Source: Pseudomonas sp. N3-W
Lineage (GTDB): Bacteria; Pseudomonadota; Gammaproteobacteria; Pseudomonadales; Pseudomonadaceae
Reading direction: 5' to 3'
Length of the DNA: 64,000 bases
Assembly (NCBI RefSeq): GCF_024970185.1
Contig: NZ_CP103965.1
Coordinates: forward strand, 6,281,001-6,345,000
Numbering within the stretch: the first letter of the stretch is position 1; each line of letters opens with the position of its first letter. Positions 35,606 through 46,231 of this stretch are shown here, in pieces. A program made the position numbers and the translations under genes. The notes beneath the pieces were generated by a model, which saw nothing but the letters and a program-made list of their open reading frames with translations, did no database searches and had not been told where the DNA came from.

Positions 35606-35628
35606 TATGCGGCGCCTGACACATAGCC

Positions 35629-35709
35629 ATCGCGAGCAGACTCGCTCCCACAGTGAACCGTATCTGTCTGGATAACTCGGTCACCTGTGGGAGCGAGCTT
35701 GCTCGCGAT
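35629..35709. repeat. REP inverted pair
   Basis: ATCGCGAGCAGACTCGCTCCCACAG and its inverse GTGGGAGCGAGCTTGCTCGCGAT lie between convergent genes. Confidence 0.9.
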
Positions 35710-35726
35710 GGGGCCGGCATGATCAC

Positions 35727-36674
35727 CTAAAGACCTCGGCCTTTGATCCTCTTGCTCAAAAACCCGAAATACTCCCCGCGCATCGCCTCTGTCTCATTCG
35801 CCAGATGATGCCGCGCCTCAGGCAGCATCAACACCTGGGGCCGATCAAACTTGGCCTTCAATACCTCAAGATTGTGCTGCCAGTCCACGGTCATGTCCGC
35901 CTGCCCCTGCACCACCAACGGACGACGCGGGCTCGGCGGGGCGGCTTCGATGCGTTTGATCCAACGCGCCAGTGCCCCCACCCACGCCGTCGGCAACCGC
36001 AATGGCTGCAACGGATCGGCCTGCAGAAACGGCAAGAACGCCGGGTCGTTGGAGTTCTCGCTGAAGCGCCGGTCGATACCTTTGACGAAGGGTTTGAGCA
36101 GGTAATAACTGAGCTGCGACCAGCCCCAGGCCCGTGGTCGCACCAGCGGTGACAACAGAATTACCTGGCCCTGGGCCGGACTGCTCGCCCCCTGATTCAG
36201 TACATGATCAATCACAATCGCCCCGCCGGTACTCTGCCCGCACAGGTGCCACGGCTGCGGCAGATCCAGCGAGTGCGCCTCCTTGAACAACCCTTGCAGC
36301 GTGTCCTGATACTCGGCGAAATCCTTGATGCTGGCGCGCTCGCCACTGGACAGGCCATGGCCCGGCAGGTCGCAGGCAATCACCGCAAAGCCTTGATCCA
36401 GCGCCCACTCGATCACATGCCGATACAGCCCGGTGTGGTCATAGAAACCGTGGAACAGGAACAGCGTCGCTTTCGCCCGCTCGGGCTTCCAGAACTGGCT
36501 GACCACCTCATAGCTGTCGACCGCGTAGCGACCCAGGCCAGTGCTTAAGGTGCGGCCGGGAAAATCCAGACCATAAAACCGCTGATAGGCCTGCGCCTCC
36601 ACCGACAGTGGCTGCCGCTCGGCCAGAGGCCGCAGGCTGGCGCGCAGATGATCAGGGTCGAAAGTGGCAGGCAT
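35727..36674 (-). CDS. Alpha/beta hydrolase, lysophospholipase-like
   Basis: A 315-residue serine hydrolase of the monoacylglycerol-lipase/PldB type. It has LFHGFYDHTGLY for the oxyanion region, CDLPGHGLSSGERASI at residues 101-116, and the nucleophile Ser148 in GQSTGGA. The likely acid lies in QADMTVDW, and the catalytic His in the EARHHLANET segment. No signal peptide is seen. The ATG at 36674 is preferred over an upstream TTG. It is transcribed alone and divergent from the thioredoxin-like gene. Confidence 0.85.
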   Translation of the reverse strand: MPATFDPDHLRASLRPLAERQPLSVEAQAYQRFYGLDFPGRTLSTGLGRYAVDSYEVVSQFWKPERAKATLFLFHGFYDHTGLYRHVIEWALDQGFAVIACDLPGHGLSSGERASIKDFAEYQDTLQGLFKEAHSLDLPQPWHLCGQSTGGAIVIDHVLNQGASSPAQGQVILLSPLVRPRAWGWSQLSYYLLKPFVKGIDRRFSENSNDPAFLPFLQADPLQPLRLPTAWVGALARWIKRIEAAPPSPRRPLVVQGQADMTVDWQHNLEVLKAKFDRPQVLMLPEARHHLANETEAMRGEYFGFLSKRIKGRGL

Positions 36675-36771
36675 GAGCAATTCCAAAGCTTGAAACAGAC
36701 TTTATCGGCCTGCGATATTCATCTGTCGCGGCAAGCATGGCAAGCTAGCCGCCCTTCGAGGATTGAAAGCC

Positions 36772-37350
36772 ATGCGTGCGGCCTACCGAACCACCCTGAT
36801 TGCCAGCCTGCTCACCCTCGTGTGCGCCGGCGTGCTGTGGGCGGCCTACGACTGGTTTCAGGGGCGCTACCTGCGGGCGTTCAGCGAACACACGGCGGTG
36901 TTTTCCGGCGACCCGCTGCGCCTGCCCGACAACCTCGCCGGCCCCGGCGCCATCCGCCTCGTACATTTCTGGGACCCGACCTGCCCGTGCAACGTCGGCA
37001 ACCAGCAACACCTCACCGAACTCGTCGAACACTACGCCCCGCAGGGCGTGGAATTCTTCGCCGTGCAAAAACCCGGCAGCCACGGCCAGCTACCCGCCAC
37101 CCTGAACAGCCTCAAACACATCGCCGTACTCCCCGGCTCCGAACAGATCCCTGCCAGCCCGGCCGTGGCAATCTGGGACCGCAGCGGCAAACTCGCCTAT
37201 TTCGGCCCGTACAGCGAAGGCCTGACCTGCAATTCGAGCAACAGCTTTATCGAGCCTATCCTGCAAGCACTGAACGAAGGGCGAACAGTGAATGCCACGC
37301 ATACGCTGGCGGTGGGGTGTTATTGCCCGTGGTCGCTGGACGTGAAGTAA
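36772..37350 (+). CDS. Membrane-anchored thioredoxin-like protein (DUF6436 type)
   Basis: A 192-residue protein with one N-terminal membrane helix (TTLIASLLTLVCAGVLWAAYDWF). A thioredoxin-fold domain follows with the cysteine pair in HFWDPTCPCNVGNQ (spacing C-x-C rather than the usual C-x-x-C) and a cis-Pro-like SPAVAIWDRSGKLAYFGPY. A second CxC lies near the end (VGCYCPW). This fits the DUF6436 group; a periplasmic redox role is inferred. GAGG precedes the ATG at 36772; a TTG three codons earlier is less likely. Confidence 0.72.
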   Translation: MRAAYRTTLIASLLTLVCAGVLWAAYDWFQGRYLRAFSEHTAVFSGDPLRLPDNLAGPGAIRLVHFWDPTCPCNVGNQQHLTELVEHYAPQGVEFFAVQKPGSHGQLPATLNSLKHIAVLPGSEQIPASPAVAIWDRSGKLAYFGPYSEGLTCNSSNSFIEPILQALNEGRTVNATHTLAVGCYCPWSLDVK

Positions 37351-37453
37351 GGCATTCCGGACTATTCAAGGACGGTGGTGCCCGGCATGAGAGGTCTGTG
37401 CTACATGTTTGCAGTCCATACGTACGGCAATCCAACAAGAACAGGGAGTCACC

Positions 37454-39865
37454 ATGAAACGCGTCCTGACCGTACTTGCCTTGCTGATCGTCCTGCTTGC
37501 CATCGGAGTCGGTGGTTACATCTACAGCAAGCAGCCGACGCGTCAGGGCCAGGTGGCGCTGAACAACCTGCAAGGCTCGGTGACGGTGCGTTATGACGAG
37601 CGTGGGGTGCCGCACATTCGTGCCGACAACGAAACCGATCTCTATCGCGCCCTCGGCTATGTGCAGGCTCAGGACCGTTTGTTCCAGATGGAAGTCATGC
37701 GCCGCCTGGCGCGTGGCGAGCTGGCCGAAGTGCTCGGGCCGAAGCTGGTGGACACCGACAAACTGTTCCGCAGCCTGCGCATTCGCGAACGTGCCGAAAG
37801 TTATGTGGCGGCCCTGGACCGCCAGTCTCCGGCGTGGAAGGCCCTGCAAGCCTATCTGGATGGCATCAATCAATATCAGGACACCCACGCCGCACCGATC
37901 GAGTTTGACGTGCTGGGCATCCGCAAGCGCACGTTCACCGCTGAAGACAGCATCAGCGTCGCCGGCTACATGGCCTACAGCTTTGCCGCCGCTTTTCGTA
38001 CAGAGCCGTTGCTGACTTACGTGCGTGATCAGCTCGGCCCTGAATACCTGAACATCTTCGACCTCGACTGGCAGCCCAACGGCGCGCTGGCCAAGACTCG
38101 CGCCAAACCGGCACCCGCCCTGACTGCCGGTGACTGGAAAGACCTCAACGCCCTCGCCCGCCTGAGCGAGCAGGCGCTGGCCGACAACGGCCTGCCGCAG
38201 TTCGAGGGCAGTAACGCCTGGGTGATTTCCGGCAATCGCACCAAAAGCGGCAAACCGCTGCTGGCGGGTGATCCGCACATCCGCTTCTCGGTACCGTCGG
38301 TGTGGTACGAGGCGCAACTGTCGGCGCCGGGCTTCGAGCTGTACGGCCATCATCAGGCACTGGTGCCGTTCGCATTCCTCGGCCACAACCTGGATTTCGG
38401 CTGGAGCCTGACCATGTTCCAGAACGACGATCTGGACCTGATCGCCGAGAAGGTCAACCCGGACAACCCGAATCAGGTCTGGTATCGCGGCAAGTGGGTC
38501 GACATGGTCAACACCGAGCAGCAGATCGCGGTGAAGGGGCAAGCGCCGGTGACGTTGATTCTGCGTCAATCGCCCCACGGTCCGATCATCAACGACGTCA
38601 TCGGCAGCACGGCCGGCAAGACGCCGATTGCCATGTGGTGGGCGTTCCTTGAAACGCCGAACCCGATTCTCGAAGGCTTCTACCAGCTCAATCGTGCCGA
38701 CACCCTGGCCAAGGCCCGTGCGGCGGCAGCCAAGGTGCAGGCGCCGGGGCTGAACATCGTCTATGCCAACGCCAAGGGCGATATCGGCTGGTGGGCGTCG
38801 GCGCTGCTGCCCAAACGCCCGGCCGGGGTCAAACCGGAGTTCATCCTCGATGGCAGCACCAATCAGGCGGACAAGGACGGCTTCTACCCGTTCAGCGCCA
38901 ACCCGCAGGAGGAGAACCCGGCGCGGGGCTACATCGTCTCGGCCAACTTCCAGCCGGTATCGCCCACCGGCATGGAAATTCCGGGTTACTACAACCTCGC
39001 CGACCGTGGTCAGCAGCTCAATCGCCAGCTCAGTGACAAGAGCGTGAAGTGGGACCTGGAGGCCAGTCAGAAACTGCAATTGGGCACTACCACTGCTTAT
39101 GGCCCACGCGTGCTCGCCCCGCTGTTGCCGGTGTTGCGTGAAGTGGTCAGCGATCCGGCGGAACTGAAACTGGTCGAGCAGCTGGCGCAATGGCAAGGCG
39201 ACTATCCGCTGGATTCCATCAACGCCACGGTGTTCAATCAGTTCCTGTACAACCTGACCGACGCGACCATGCGCAACAAGCTGGGCGACGACTTCTTCGA
39301 AACCCTGCTCTCGACCCGGGTGATCGATGCGGCATTACCTCGACTGGCCACCAGCCCCGATTCGCCGTGGTGGGACAATCGCGATACGCCAGCCAGGGAG
39401 ACCCGCGCCGATACGGTGAAGGTGGCGTGGCAAGCGAGCATTGCGCACCTCAAGGCCACCCTCGGCAACGACTTCGCTCAATGGCAGTGGAGCAAGGCGC
39501 ACACGCTGACCCATGGTCATCCGCTGGGCATGCAAAAGCCGCTGGACCGGATTTTCAACGTCGGCCCGTTCGCGGCCCCCGGCAGCCATGAAGTGCCGAA
39601 CAACCTCTCGGCGAAGATCGGCCCGGCGCCGTGGCCGGTGACATATGGCCCGTCGACCCGGCGCCTGATTGACTTCGCCGACCCGGCCCACAGCCTGACC
39701 ATCAACCCGGTGGGCCAGAGCGGAGTGCCGTTCGACCGTCACTATGAGGATCAGGCTGAGGCGTATATCGACGGGATGTATTTGCAGGCGCATTTCAATG
39801 ATGAAGAGGTGACGGCGAATACGCGCAGTACGTTGAAGCTGATGCCGGCGCGGGTCTCACAATAG
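37454..39865 (+). CDS. Penicillin-acylase-family protein, acyl-homoserine-lactone acylase-like (HacB/QuiP group)
   Basis: An 803-residue exported Ntn-hydrolase precursor: an N-terminal hydrophobic export segment, an alpha chain starting VTVRYDERGVPHIRADNETDLYRALGYVQAQDRLFQME, a linker, then the beta chain beginning at the catalytic Ser253 in EGSNAWVISG. The downstream FAFLGHNLDFGWSLTMFQND and SPHGPII segments are also conserved. Maturation cuts before Ser253. Orthologues at this place in P. aeruginosa (PA0305, HacB) degrade long-chain acyl-homoserine lactones; the substrate in this strain is not proven. The ATG at 37454 follows GGGAG; no partner gene is required. Confidence 0.88.
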   Translation: MKRVLTVLALLIVLLAIGVGGYIYSKQPTRQGQVALNNLQGSVTVRYDERGVPHIRADNETDLYRALGYVQAQDRLFQMEVMRRLARGELAEVLGPKLVDTDKLFRSLRIRERAESYVAALDRQSPAWKALQAYLDGINQYQDTHAAPIEFDVLGIRKRTFTAEDSISVAGYMAYSFAAAFRTEPLLTYVRDQLGPEYLNIFDLDWQPNGALAKTRAKPAPALTAGDWKDLNALARLSEQALADNGLPQFEGSNAWVISGNRTKSGKPLLAGDPHIRFSVPSVWYEAQLSAPGFELYGHHQALVPFAFLGHNLDFGWSLTMFQNDDLDLIAEKVNPDNPNQVWYRGKWVDMVNTEQQIAVKGQAPVTLILRQSPHGPIINDVIGSTAGKTPIAMWWAFLETPNPILEGFYQLNRADTLAKARAAAAKVQAPGLNIVYANAKGDIGWWASALLPKRPAGVKPEFILDGSTNQADKDGFYPFSANPQEENPARGYIVSANFQPVSPTGMEIPGYYNLADRGQQLNRQLSDKSVKWDLEASQKLQLGTTTAYGPRVLAPLLPVLREVVSDPAELKLVEQLAQWQGDYPLDSINATVFNQFLYNLTDATMRNKLGDDFFETLLSTRVIDAALPRLATSPDSPWWDNRDTPARETRADTVKVAWQASIAHLKATLGNDFAQWQWSKAHTLTHGHPLGMQKPLDRIFNVGPFAAPGSHEVPNNLSAKIGPAPWPVTYGPSTRRLIDFADPAHSLTINPVGQSGVPFDRHYEDQAEAYIDGMYLQAHFNDEEVTANTRSTLKLMPARVSQ

Positions 39866-39883
39866 ATTTTTTGTTGTTGGTGA

Positions 39884-39918
39884 TGGCCCCTTCGCGAGCA
39901 GGCTCGCGAAGGGGCCTG
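39884..39918. repeat. Fused REP palindrome, possible bidirectional terminator
   Basis: A near-perfect palindrome GGCCCCTTCGCGAGC-AG-GCTCGCGAAGGGGCC looks like two REP half-arms joined directly. It sits between the convergent acylase and GlxA genes. Confidence 0.85.
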
Positions 39919-39935
39919 CAAAACAACACAAACTC

Positions 39936-40901
39936 TCAAACCATCGCCGCAAAATTCAGCCTGAACTGCTGCGGTGTCACCCCCAGCCTGCGATTGAAGA
40001 CACTGCGCATATGCTGGGCGTCACGAAACCCACACTGATACGCCACGGTCTTGAGCGGCGATCGAGTGCTTTCCAGCAGCACCCGCGCCGCGTCCACCCG
40101 AGCCCGCTCGACGAACTCCGCCGGGGTCACTTTGGCTTCCCTGGCGAACACCCTAGAGAAATTGCGCGCACTCATGTTGGCGGCATTGGCCAGATCGCTC
40201 AGTGCCAGATCGCCCGTGAGATTGGCCAGTACATACAGCTGCACCAGCGCCACCGCCGAGGTCGGCTCCGCGTGGGGCGTGAGAAACGGGCTGAACTGCG
40301 ATTGCCCGCCCGAGCGCTGGGTGAACACCACCAGACGTTTCGCCACATGCAGCGCCACTTCCGGACCGTGATCCTGCGCCAGCAGGTACAGCGACAAGTC
40401 GATCCCCGCCGTAACCCCGGCCGATGTGTACAACTCGCCGTCCTGCACATACAAGCGGTCTGCTTCGACCTGAGTCGTCGGGCACAACACAGCCAATGCC
40501 GCTGCATCGCCCCAATGCGTGGTGACGGTCCGGCCTTCCAGCAACCCGGCCCGGGCGAGCATGAATGCGCCGTTGCAGATGGAACCGAAGCGGCGCGCCC
40601 GGCCCCTGGCATCGCGCAGCCAGGCGTCAAATACCGCGCCGAAATCCATGAACGGCAACTGCGGCCCGCCCGCGACCAGCAGCAGGTCATAGGCCTCCAG
40701 CGCTTCGCTGAAATGCTTGTGCGCGTTGAGTGACAAACCGTTGGAACACGGCATCAGCCCGCGCTCGACGCCAATGACCTCCAGCCGATAGTGATCCTCG
40801 GGGGCCAGAAAACGATTGGCCTCGGAAAACACATCCATGGGGCCGGTGACGTCCAGCGACTGCACGCCTGAGAAGACCACGATGGCGACGGTTTTTTGCA
40901 T
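39936..40901 (-). CDS. GlxA-family regulator (DJ-1/PfpI domain + AraC helix-turn-helix)
   Basis: A 321-residue regulator. The N-terminal DJ-1/PfpI-like domain covers residues about 5-170 (VAIVVFSGVQSLDVTGPMDVF, then the elbow FGSICNGAFMLARAG with its Cys). The C-terminal AraC DNA-binding domain covers about 215-318 and ends FRDAQHMRSVFNRRLGVTPQQFR. This is the GlxA/GbdR-type build, whose members sense amines or carnitine-like compounds. The target is unknown; the neighbouring HD hydrolase and acylase genes are candidates only by position. Confidence 0.85.
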   Translation of the reverse strand: MQKTVAIVVFSGVQSLDVTGPMDVFSEANRFLAPEDHYRLEVIGVERGLMPCSNGLSLNAHKHFSEALEAYDLLLVAGGPQLPFMDFGAVFDAWLRDARGRARRFGSICNGAFMLARAGLLEGRTVTTHWGDAAALAVLCPTTQVEADRLYVQDGELYTSAGVTAGIDLSLYLLAQDHGPEVALHVAKRLVVFTQRSGGQSQFSPFLTPHAEPTSAVALVQLYVLANLTGDLALSDLANAANMSARNFSRVFAREAKVTPAEFVERARVDAARVLLESTRSPLKTVAYQCGFRDAQHMRSVFNRRLGVTPQQFRLNFAAMV

Positions 40902-40953
40902 GGCTTGAAACGCCCTCTATGGGTGATGACGTAGCTAAGGCAAACATAGACCC

Positions 40954-41042
40954 TGTGGGAGCGGGCTTGCCCGCGATGACTGAGTTTAATGCGACAAAGA
41001 TGTCGACTGATCCACCGCCGTCGCGGGCAAGCCGCCTCCACA
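40954..41042. repeat. REP inverted pair, GGGCTTGCCCGCGA variant
   Basis: TGTGGGAGCGGGCTTGCCCGCGA and an imperfect inverse (about 41020-41042) lie in the 313-base gap between the divergent GlxA and HD genes. The remaining sequence to 41214 holds no feature I can support. Confidence 0.82.
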
Positions 41043-41214
41043 GGTGTTGTGTCTGACTGAAGGATTGTGACCAACCCTAGCCAATCCCCCCTCAACAAGC
41101 GAGGCTGGCGCGATATGCCTGCTCATTGGCCGGGATCGCTCCCATGGCTCGATTGTTCATCCTCAGGGGCCGGAACAGACTGCCCTCATCACTCCCGCCC
41201 ACGAGGACAACACC

Positions 41215-41856
41215 ATGAGCAACATCATCGCCGGCATCAATATCCCCGACAGCGCACTGGCCCGCGCCACCACCGAGTACATCCGTGACGTCGAATCCGA
41301 CCTGCTCTACCACCACTCCCGCCGGGTATTTCTGTTCGGCGCGCTGAGCGGTGAGCGCAAGCAACTGGCCTATAACCCGGAGCTGCTGTACGTCGGCGCC
41401 ATGTTCCATGACCTGGGTCTGGTGGAAGGCCAGCGCAGTGACGACGAGCGTTTCGAAGTGGATGGAGCCAATGCGGCCAAGGCGTTTCTCAAGCCTTATG
41501 GGCTGAGCGATGACGATATCGAGCAAGTGTGGCTGTCGATTGCCCTGCACACCACACCGGGCGTAACTCAGCATCTGCGGCCGAACGTGGCGCTGGTGAC
41601 GGCGGGGGTCGAGATGGATGTGCTGGGGATTGATTACGCGGCGTTCCCGACGCAGCAAAGGGAAGCCGTGGTGCATGCGCATCCACGCGGCGAGGGGTTC
41701 AAGGAATGCATTCTGTGTGCGTTTGCCAATGGCTTCAAACATCGGCCGGACACCACATTCGGCACGGTGAATGCGGATGTGCTGGTGGACAGTGAGGCGG
41801 GGTTCAAGCCGATGAACTTTGTCCAGATCATCCGCCAATCTCCCTGGGCTGCATAA
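41215..41856 (+). CDS. HD-domain hydrolase, cyanamide-hydratase-like
   Basis: A 213-residue HD-superfamily protein with H34 in YHHSRRV, the HD pair H65-D66 in GAMFHDLGL, H112 in IALHTTPG and further acidic residues near 135-140. These positions match the metal site of HD phosphohydrolases. The overall pattern (short, GLVEGQ after the HD, FANGFKHRPDTTFGTVNADV near the end) resembles proteins annotated as cyanamide hydratase/HD family. The substrate is unknown. It is transcribed away from the GlxA-type regulator and ends at a hairpin. Confidence 0.75.
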   Translation: MSNIIAGINIPDSALARATTEYIRDVESDLLYHHSRRVFLFGALSGERKQLAYNPELLYVGAMFHDLGLVEGQRSDDERFEVDGANAAKAFLKPYGLSDDDIEQVWLSIALHTTPGVTQHLRPNVALVTAGVEMDVLGIDYAAFPTQQREAVVHAHPRGEGFKECILCAFANGFKHRPDTTFGTVNADVLVDSEAGFKPMNFVQIIRQSPWAA

Positions 41857-41858
41857 AG

Positions 41859-41893
41859 CAAATGTGGGAGCAAGACAGTTGCTCCCACATTTG
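41859..41893. terminator. REP-derived hairpin acting as likely terminator
   Basis: A perfect 15-base stem CAAATGTGGGAGCAA-GACAG-TTGCTCCCACATTTG begins two bases after the HD gene stop and 42 bases from the spuH stop. It is a REP remnant without a T-run, so termination strength is uncertain. Confidence 0.7.
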
Positions 41894-41934
41894 ATCCGGA
41901 TGACCACAAGAATGTGGTCAATCCCTGATCACAC

Positions 41935-42828
41935 TCAAGCTGCTTCCGGCGCCTGTGCTGCCCGGCGTACGTCAGGTTGTTTCCACGAATCGGCAGCGCC
42001 TTCTTCGATGGCCTGCTGGATCGCCCGTTTGCGGCTTTCTTCGGCGCGGCGGCTGAAGAACCACACCAGGAACGTCACGATCGACACCGCCAGCAGAATC
42101 AGGCTGGCCACGGCGTTGATCTCCGGCTTCACGCCCAGACGCACCGCCGAGAACACTTCCATCGGCAAGGTCGTGGAACCCGGACCCGAGACAAAGCTCG
42201 CCAGCACCAGGTCATCCAGCGACAGGGCGAACGACATCATGCCGCCCGCTGCCAGCGACGGCGCGATCATCGGGATGGTGATCAGGAAGAACACCTTCCA
42301 CGGCCGCGCACCCAGGTCCATGGCGGCTTCTTCGATCGACAGGTCCAGCTCACGCAGACGCGCCGACACCACCACCGCCACATACGCCGCGCAGAACGTC
42401 GTGTGGGCGATCCAGATGGTGACGATGCCACGCTCCTGTGGCCAGCCGATCATCTGCGCCATGGCCACGAACAGCAGCAACAGCGACAGACCGGTGATCA
42501 CTTCCGGCATCACCAGCGGTGCGGTGACGAGGCCACCGAACAGCGTGCGGCCCTTGAAGTGGGTGATGCGGGTCAGCACGAACGCTGCCAGTGTGCCGAG
42601 CGCCACCGCCGCAATCGCCGTGTAGCAGGCGATTTCCAGCGAGCGCAGCACCGAGCCCATCAGTTGCGTGTTGTCGAGCAGGCCGACGTACCACTTCACC
42701 GACCATCCGCCCCACACCGTCACCAGTTTCGAGGCGTTGAACGAGTAGATCACCAGGATCAGCATCGGCGCGTAGATGAACAGCAGACCGAACACCAGCA
42801 TGAAACTCGAGAAATTGAAGCGCTTCAT
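41935..42828 (-). CDS. spuH: Polyamine ABC importer permease 2
   Basis: A 297-residue inner-membrane permease of the PotC/PotI type with six membrane segments. The EAA loop EEAAMDLGARPWKVFFLITIPMI near the middle contacts the ATPase SpuF. It is the last gene of the spuDEFGH importer; the start overlaps the spuG stop by four bases. The long charged C-terminal tail (about residues 255-297) is typical of Pseudomonas members. Confidence 0.93.
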   Translation of the reverse strand: MKRFNFSSFMLVFGLLFIYAPMLILVIYSFNASKLVTVWGGWSVKWYVGLLDNTQLMGSVLRSLEIACYTAIAAVALGTLAAFVLTRITHFKGRTLFGGLVTAPLVMPEVITGLSLLLLFVAMAQMIGWPQERGIVTIWIAHTTFCAAYVAVVVSARLRELDLSIEEAAMDLGARPWKVFFLITIPMIAPSLAAGGMMSFALSLDDLVLASFVSGPGSTTLPMEVFSAVRLGVKPEINAVASLILLAVSIVTFLVWFFSRRAEESRKRAIQQAIEEGAADSWKQPDVRRAAQAPEAA

Positions 42829-43745
42829 TCTTTGCCCTCCATTTCTTTGGCCTGGCTACGGTTGAACAGGATGATCGGCACGATCAGGATCGCCAGCATC
42901 ACCACCGCCAGGGCAGACGCCACCGGCCAGTCGCGGTTGTTGAAGAACTCTTGCCAGAGCACTTTACCGATCATCAGGGTTTCCGGGCCGCCCAGCAGTT
43001 CAGGGATCACGAACTCGCCCACCACCGGGATGAACACCAGCATGCAGCCGGCGATGATGCCGTTCTTGGACAGCGGAATGGTGATTTTCCAGAAGCTGTT
43101 GAAGGTACTCGAACCCAGGTCCGACGCTGCTTCCAGCAGGCTGTGATCGTGCTTCACCAGGTTGGCGTAGAGCGGCAGGATCATGAACGGCAGGTACGAA
43201 TACACCACGCCGATGTACACCGCCAGGTTGGTATTGAGGATCTGCAGCGGTTCGTTGATCCAGCCCATGCTCATCAGGAAGCCGTTGAGCAGGCCGTTGT
43301 TGCTGAGGATGCCCATCCACGCGTATACGCGGATCAGGATCGCGGTCCAGGTCGGCATCATGATCAGCAGCACCAGCACCGTTTGCAGCTCTTTGCGGGC
43401 GCTGGCGATGGCGTAGGCCATCGGGTAGCCGATCAGCAGGCAAAGGATAGTGCTGAAAAACGCCATCTTCAGCGAGCCGAGGTAGGCGGCGATGTACAGC
43501 TCGTCGTCGCCGAGCATCGCGTAGTTGCCCAGGTTCAGCAGCAGTTGCAGCTTCTGGTCAACGAAACTGTAGATTTCGGTGTACGGCGGAATGGCGACGT
43601 CGGCTTCGGCGAAGCTGATCTTCAGGACGATGAAGAACGGCAACATGAAGAACAGGAACAGCCAGATGAACGGAACCCCGATGACCAGTTGGCGGCCACC
43701 GGGAATTATTCGATTGAGGCGGCGTTTGAGTTTGCGCATGTTCAT
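42825..43745 (-). CDS. spuG: Polyamine ABC importer permease 1
   Basis: A 306-residue PotB/PotH-type permease with six membrane segments and an EAA loop LLEAASDLGSSTFNSFWKITIPL. The chosen ATG at 43745 overlaps the spuF stop in ATGA, which implies coupled translation; a second ATG two codons later is possible. It pairs with SpuH to form the membrane channel for putrescine and spermidine uptake. Confidence 0.92.
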   Translation of the reverse strand: MNMRKLKRRLNRIIPGGRQLVIGVPFIWLFLFFMLPFFIVLKISFAEADVAIPPYTEIYSFVDQKLQLLLNLGNYAMLGDDELYIAAYLGSLKMAFFSTILCLLIGYPMAYAIASARKELQTVLVLLIMMPTWTAILIRVYAWMGILSNNGLLNGFLMSMGWINEPLQILNTNLAVYIGVVYSYLPFMILPLYANLVKHDHSLLEAASDLGSSTFNSFWKITIPLSKNGIIAGCMLVFIPVVGEFVIPELLGGPETLMIGKVLWQEFFNNRDWPVASALAVVMLAILIVPIILFNRSQAKEMEGKE

Positions 43746-44884
43746 GAGCGAAGCACCACGCCGCTGTCGTCTTCCCACCACACGTAGACCTGATCGCCCC
43801 AGGTAGGACGGGCGCCACGGCGTTCGGCGTTGGCGACGAAGGACTGCACCAGCTTGCCGCTTGGCAATTCGACGTAGAACACCGAGTGCCCGCCCAGGTA
43901 GGCAATGTCGTGCACCTTGCCGCTGGACCAGTTGTGCTCGCAGGTCGGCATCTCAGCGGTGACCAGCAGTTTTTCCGGACGGATCGCGTAGGTCACGGAT
44001 TTGTCCTGCACCGAGGTGCTGATGCCGTGGCCGACGTAGATGTGGCGGTCCAGATCCTTGCAGGTGATGGTCGCGTGGCCTTCGGCGTCGTCGATCACTT
44101 CGCCTTCGAAGATGTTGACGTTGCCGATGAACTCGCACACCAGACGGCTGGTCGGGGTCTCGTAGATGTCGATCGGGCTGCCGATCTGGGCGATCCAGCC
44201 CAGGTGCATGATCGCGATGCGCTCGGCCATGGTCATGGCCTCTTCCTGATCGTGGGTCACCATGACGCAGGTCACGCCGACGCGCTCGATGATTTCGACC
44301 AGTTCCAACTGCATCTGCGAACGCAGCTTCTTGTCCAGCGCGCCCATCGGTTCGTCGAGCAGCAGCAGTTTCGGCCGTTTGGCCAGCGAACGGGCCAGGG
44401 CCACACGCTGACGCTGACCACCGGACAACTGATGCGGCTTGCGCTTGGCGTACTGGCTCATCTGCACCAGCTTGAGCATTTCAGCCACGCGGGCGTCGAC
44501 TTCCGACGACGGGATCTTGTCCTGCTTGAGGCCGAAGGCGATGTTCTGCGCCACGGTCATGTGCGGGAACAAGGCGTAGGACTGGAACATCATGTTGATC
44601 GGTCGTTCGTACGGCGGCATGTCGGTAATGTCGACGCCGTCGAGAAAAATGCGCCCCTCCGTGGGCCGTTCGAAACCTGCCAGCATCCGCAGCAAGGTGG
44701 ATTTGCCCGAACCCGAACCGCCGAGCAAGGCAAAAATCTCGCCTTTCTTGATTTCCAGGGACACGTCGTCCACGGCAATCGTCTCGTCGAACTTCTTCGT
44801 GACCCGTTCGATTCTGACCAACACCTCTTTGGGTGTCTGGTCGCCCTCAAGGGCTTTCTTGTAGGCGCCGGAGGCAACTGCCAT
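43742..44884 (-). CDS. spuF: Polyamine ABC importer ATPase
   Basis: A 380-residue PotA/PotG-type ATPase. It has Walker A GGSGSGKST around residues 55-63, the Q-loop in MMFQSYALFPHM, the signature LSGGQRQRVALARSLA and Walker B LLLLDEPMGALD, with a C-terminal TOBE domain (about residues 290-378). It powers the SpuGH channel. It lies 62 bases downstream of spuE in the same operon. Confidence 0.94.
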   Translation of the reverse strand: MAVASGAYKKALEGDQTPKEVLVRIERVTKKFDETIAVDDVSLEIKKGEIFALLGGSGSGKSTLLRMLAGFERPTEGRIFLDGVDITDMPPYERPINMMFQSYALFPHMTVAQNIAFGLKQDKIPSSEVDARVAEMLKLVQMSQYAKRKPHQLSGGQRQRVALARSLAKRPKLLLLDEPMGALDKKLRSQMQLELVEIIERVGVTCVMVTHDQEEAMTMAERIAIMHLGWIAQIGSPIDIYETPTSRLVCEFIGNVNIFEGEVIDDAEGHATITCKDLDRHIYVGHGISTSVQDKSVTYAIRPEKLLVTAEMPTCEHNWSSGKVHDIAYLGGHSVFYVELPSGKLVQSFVANAERRGARPTWGDQVYVWWEDDSGVVLRS

Positions 44885-44946
44885 TTACGAAACTCCCAAC
44901 AAAATTTGCAGTTCGCTCAAGGCAAGCGAACCTTGGATAGTTTGAG

Positions 44947-46221
<1,275 letters not shown>

Positions 46222-46231
46222 TCAAACCGGC

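Noticed and set aside
37256..39196. Long open frame (646 codons) on the minus strand opposite the acylase
   Set aside because: Same low-complexity composition and antisense position as above; the plus-strand acylase has complete catalytic motifs.
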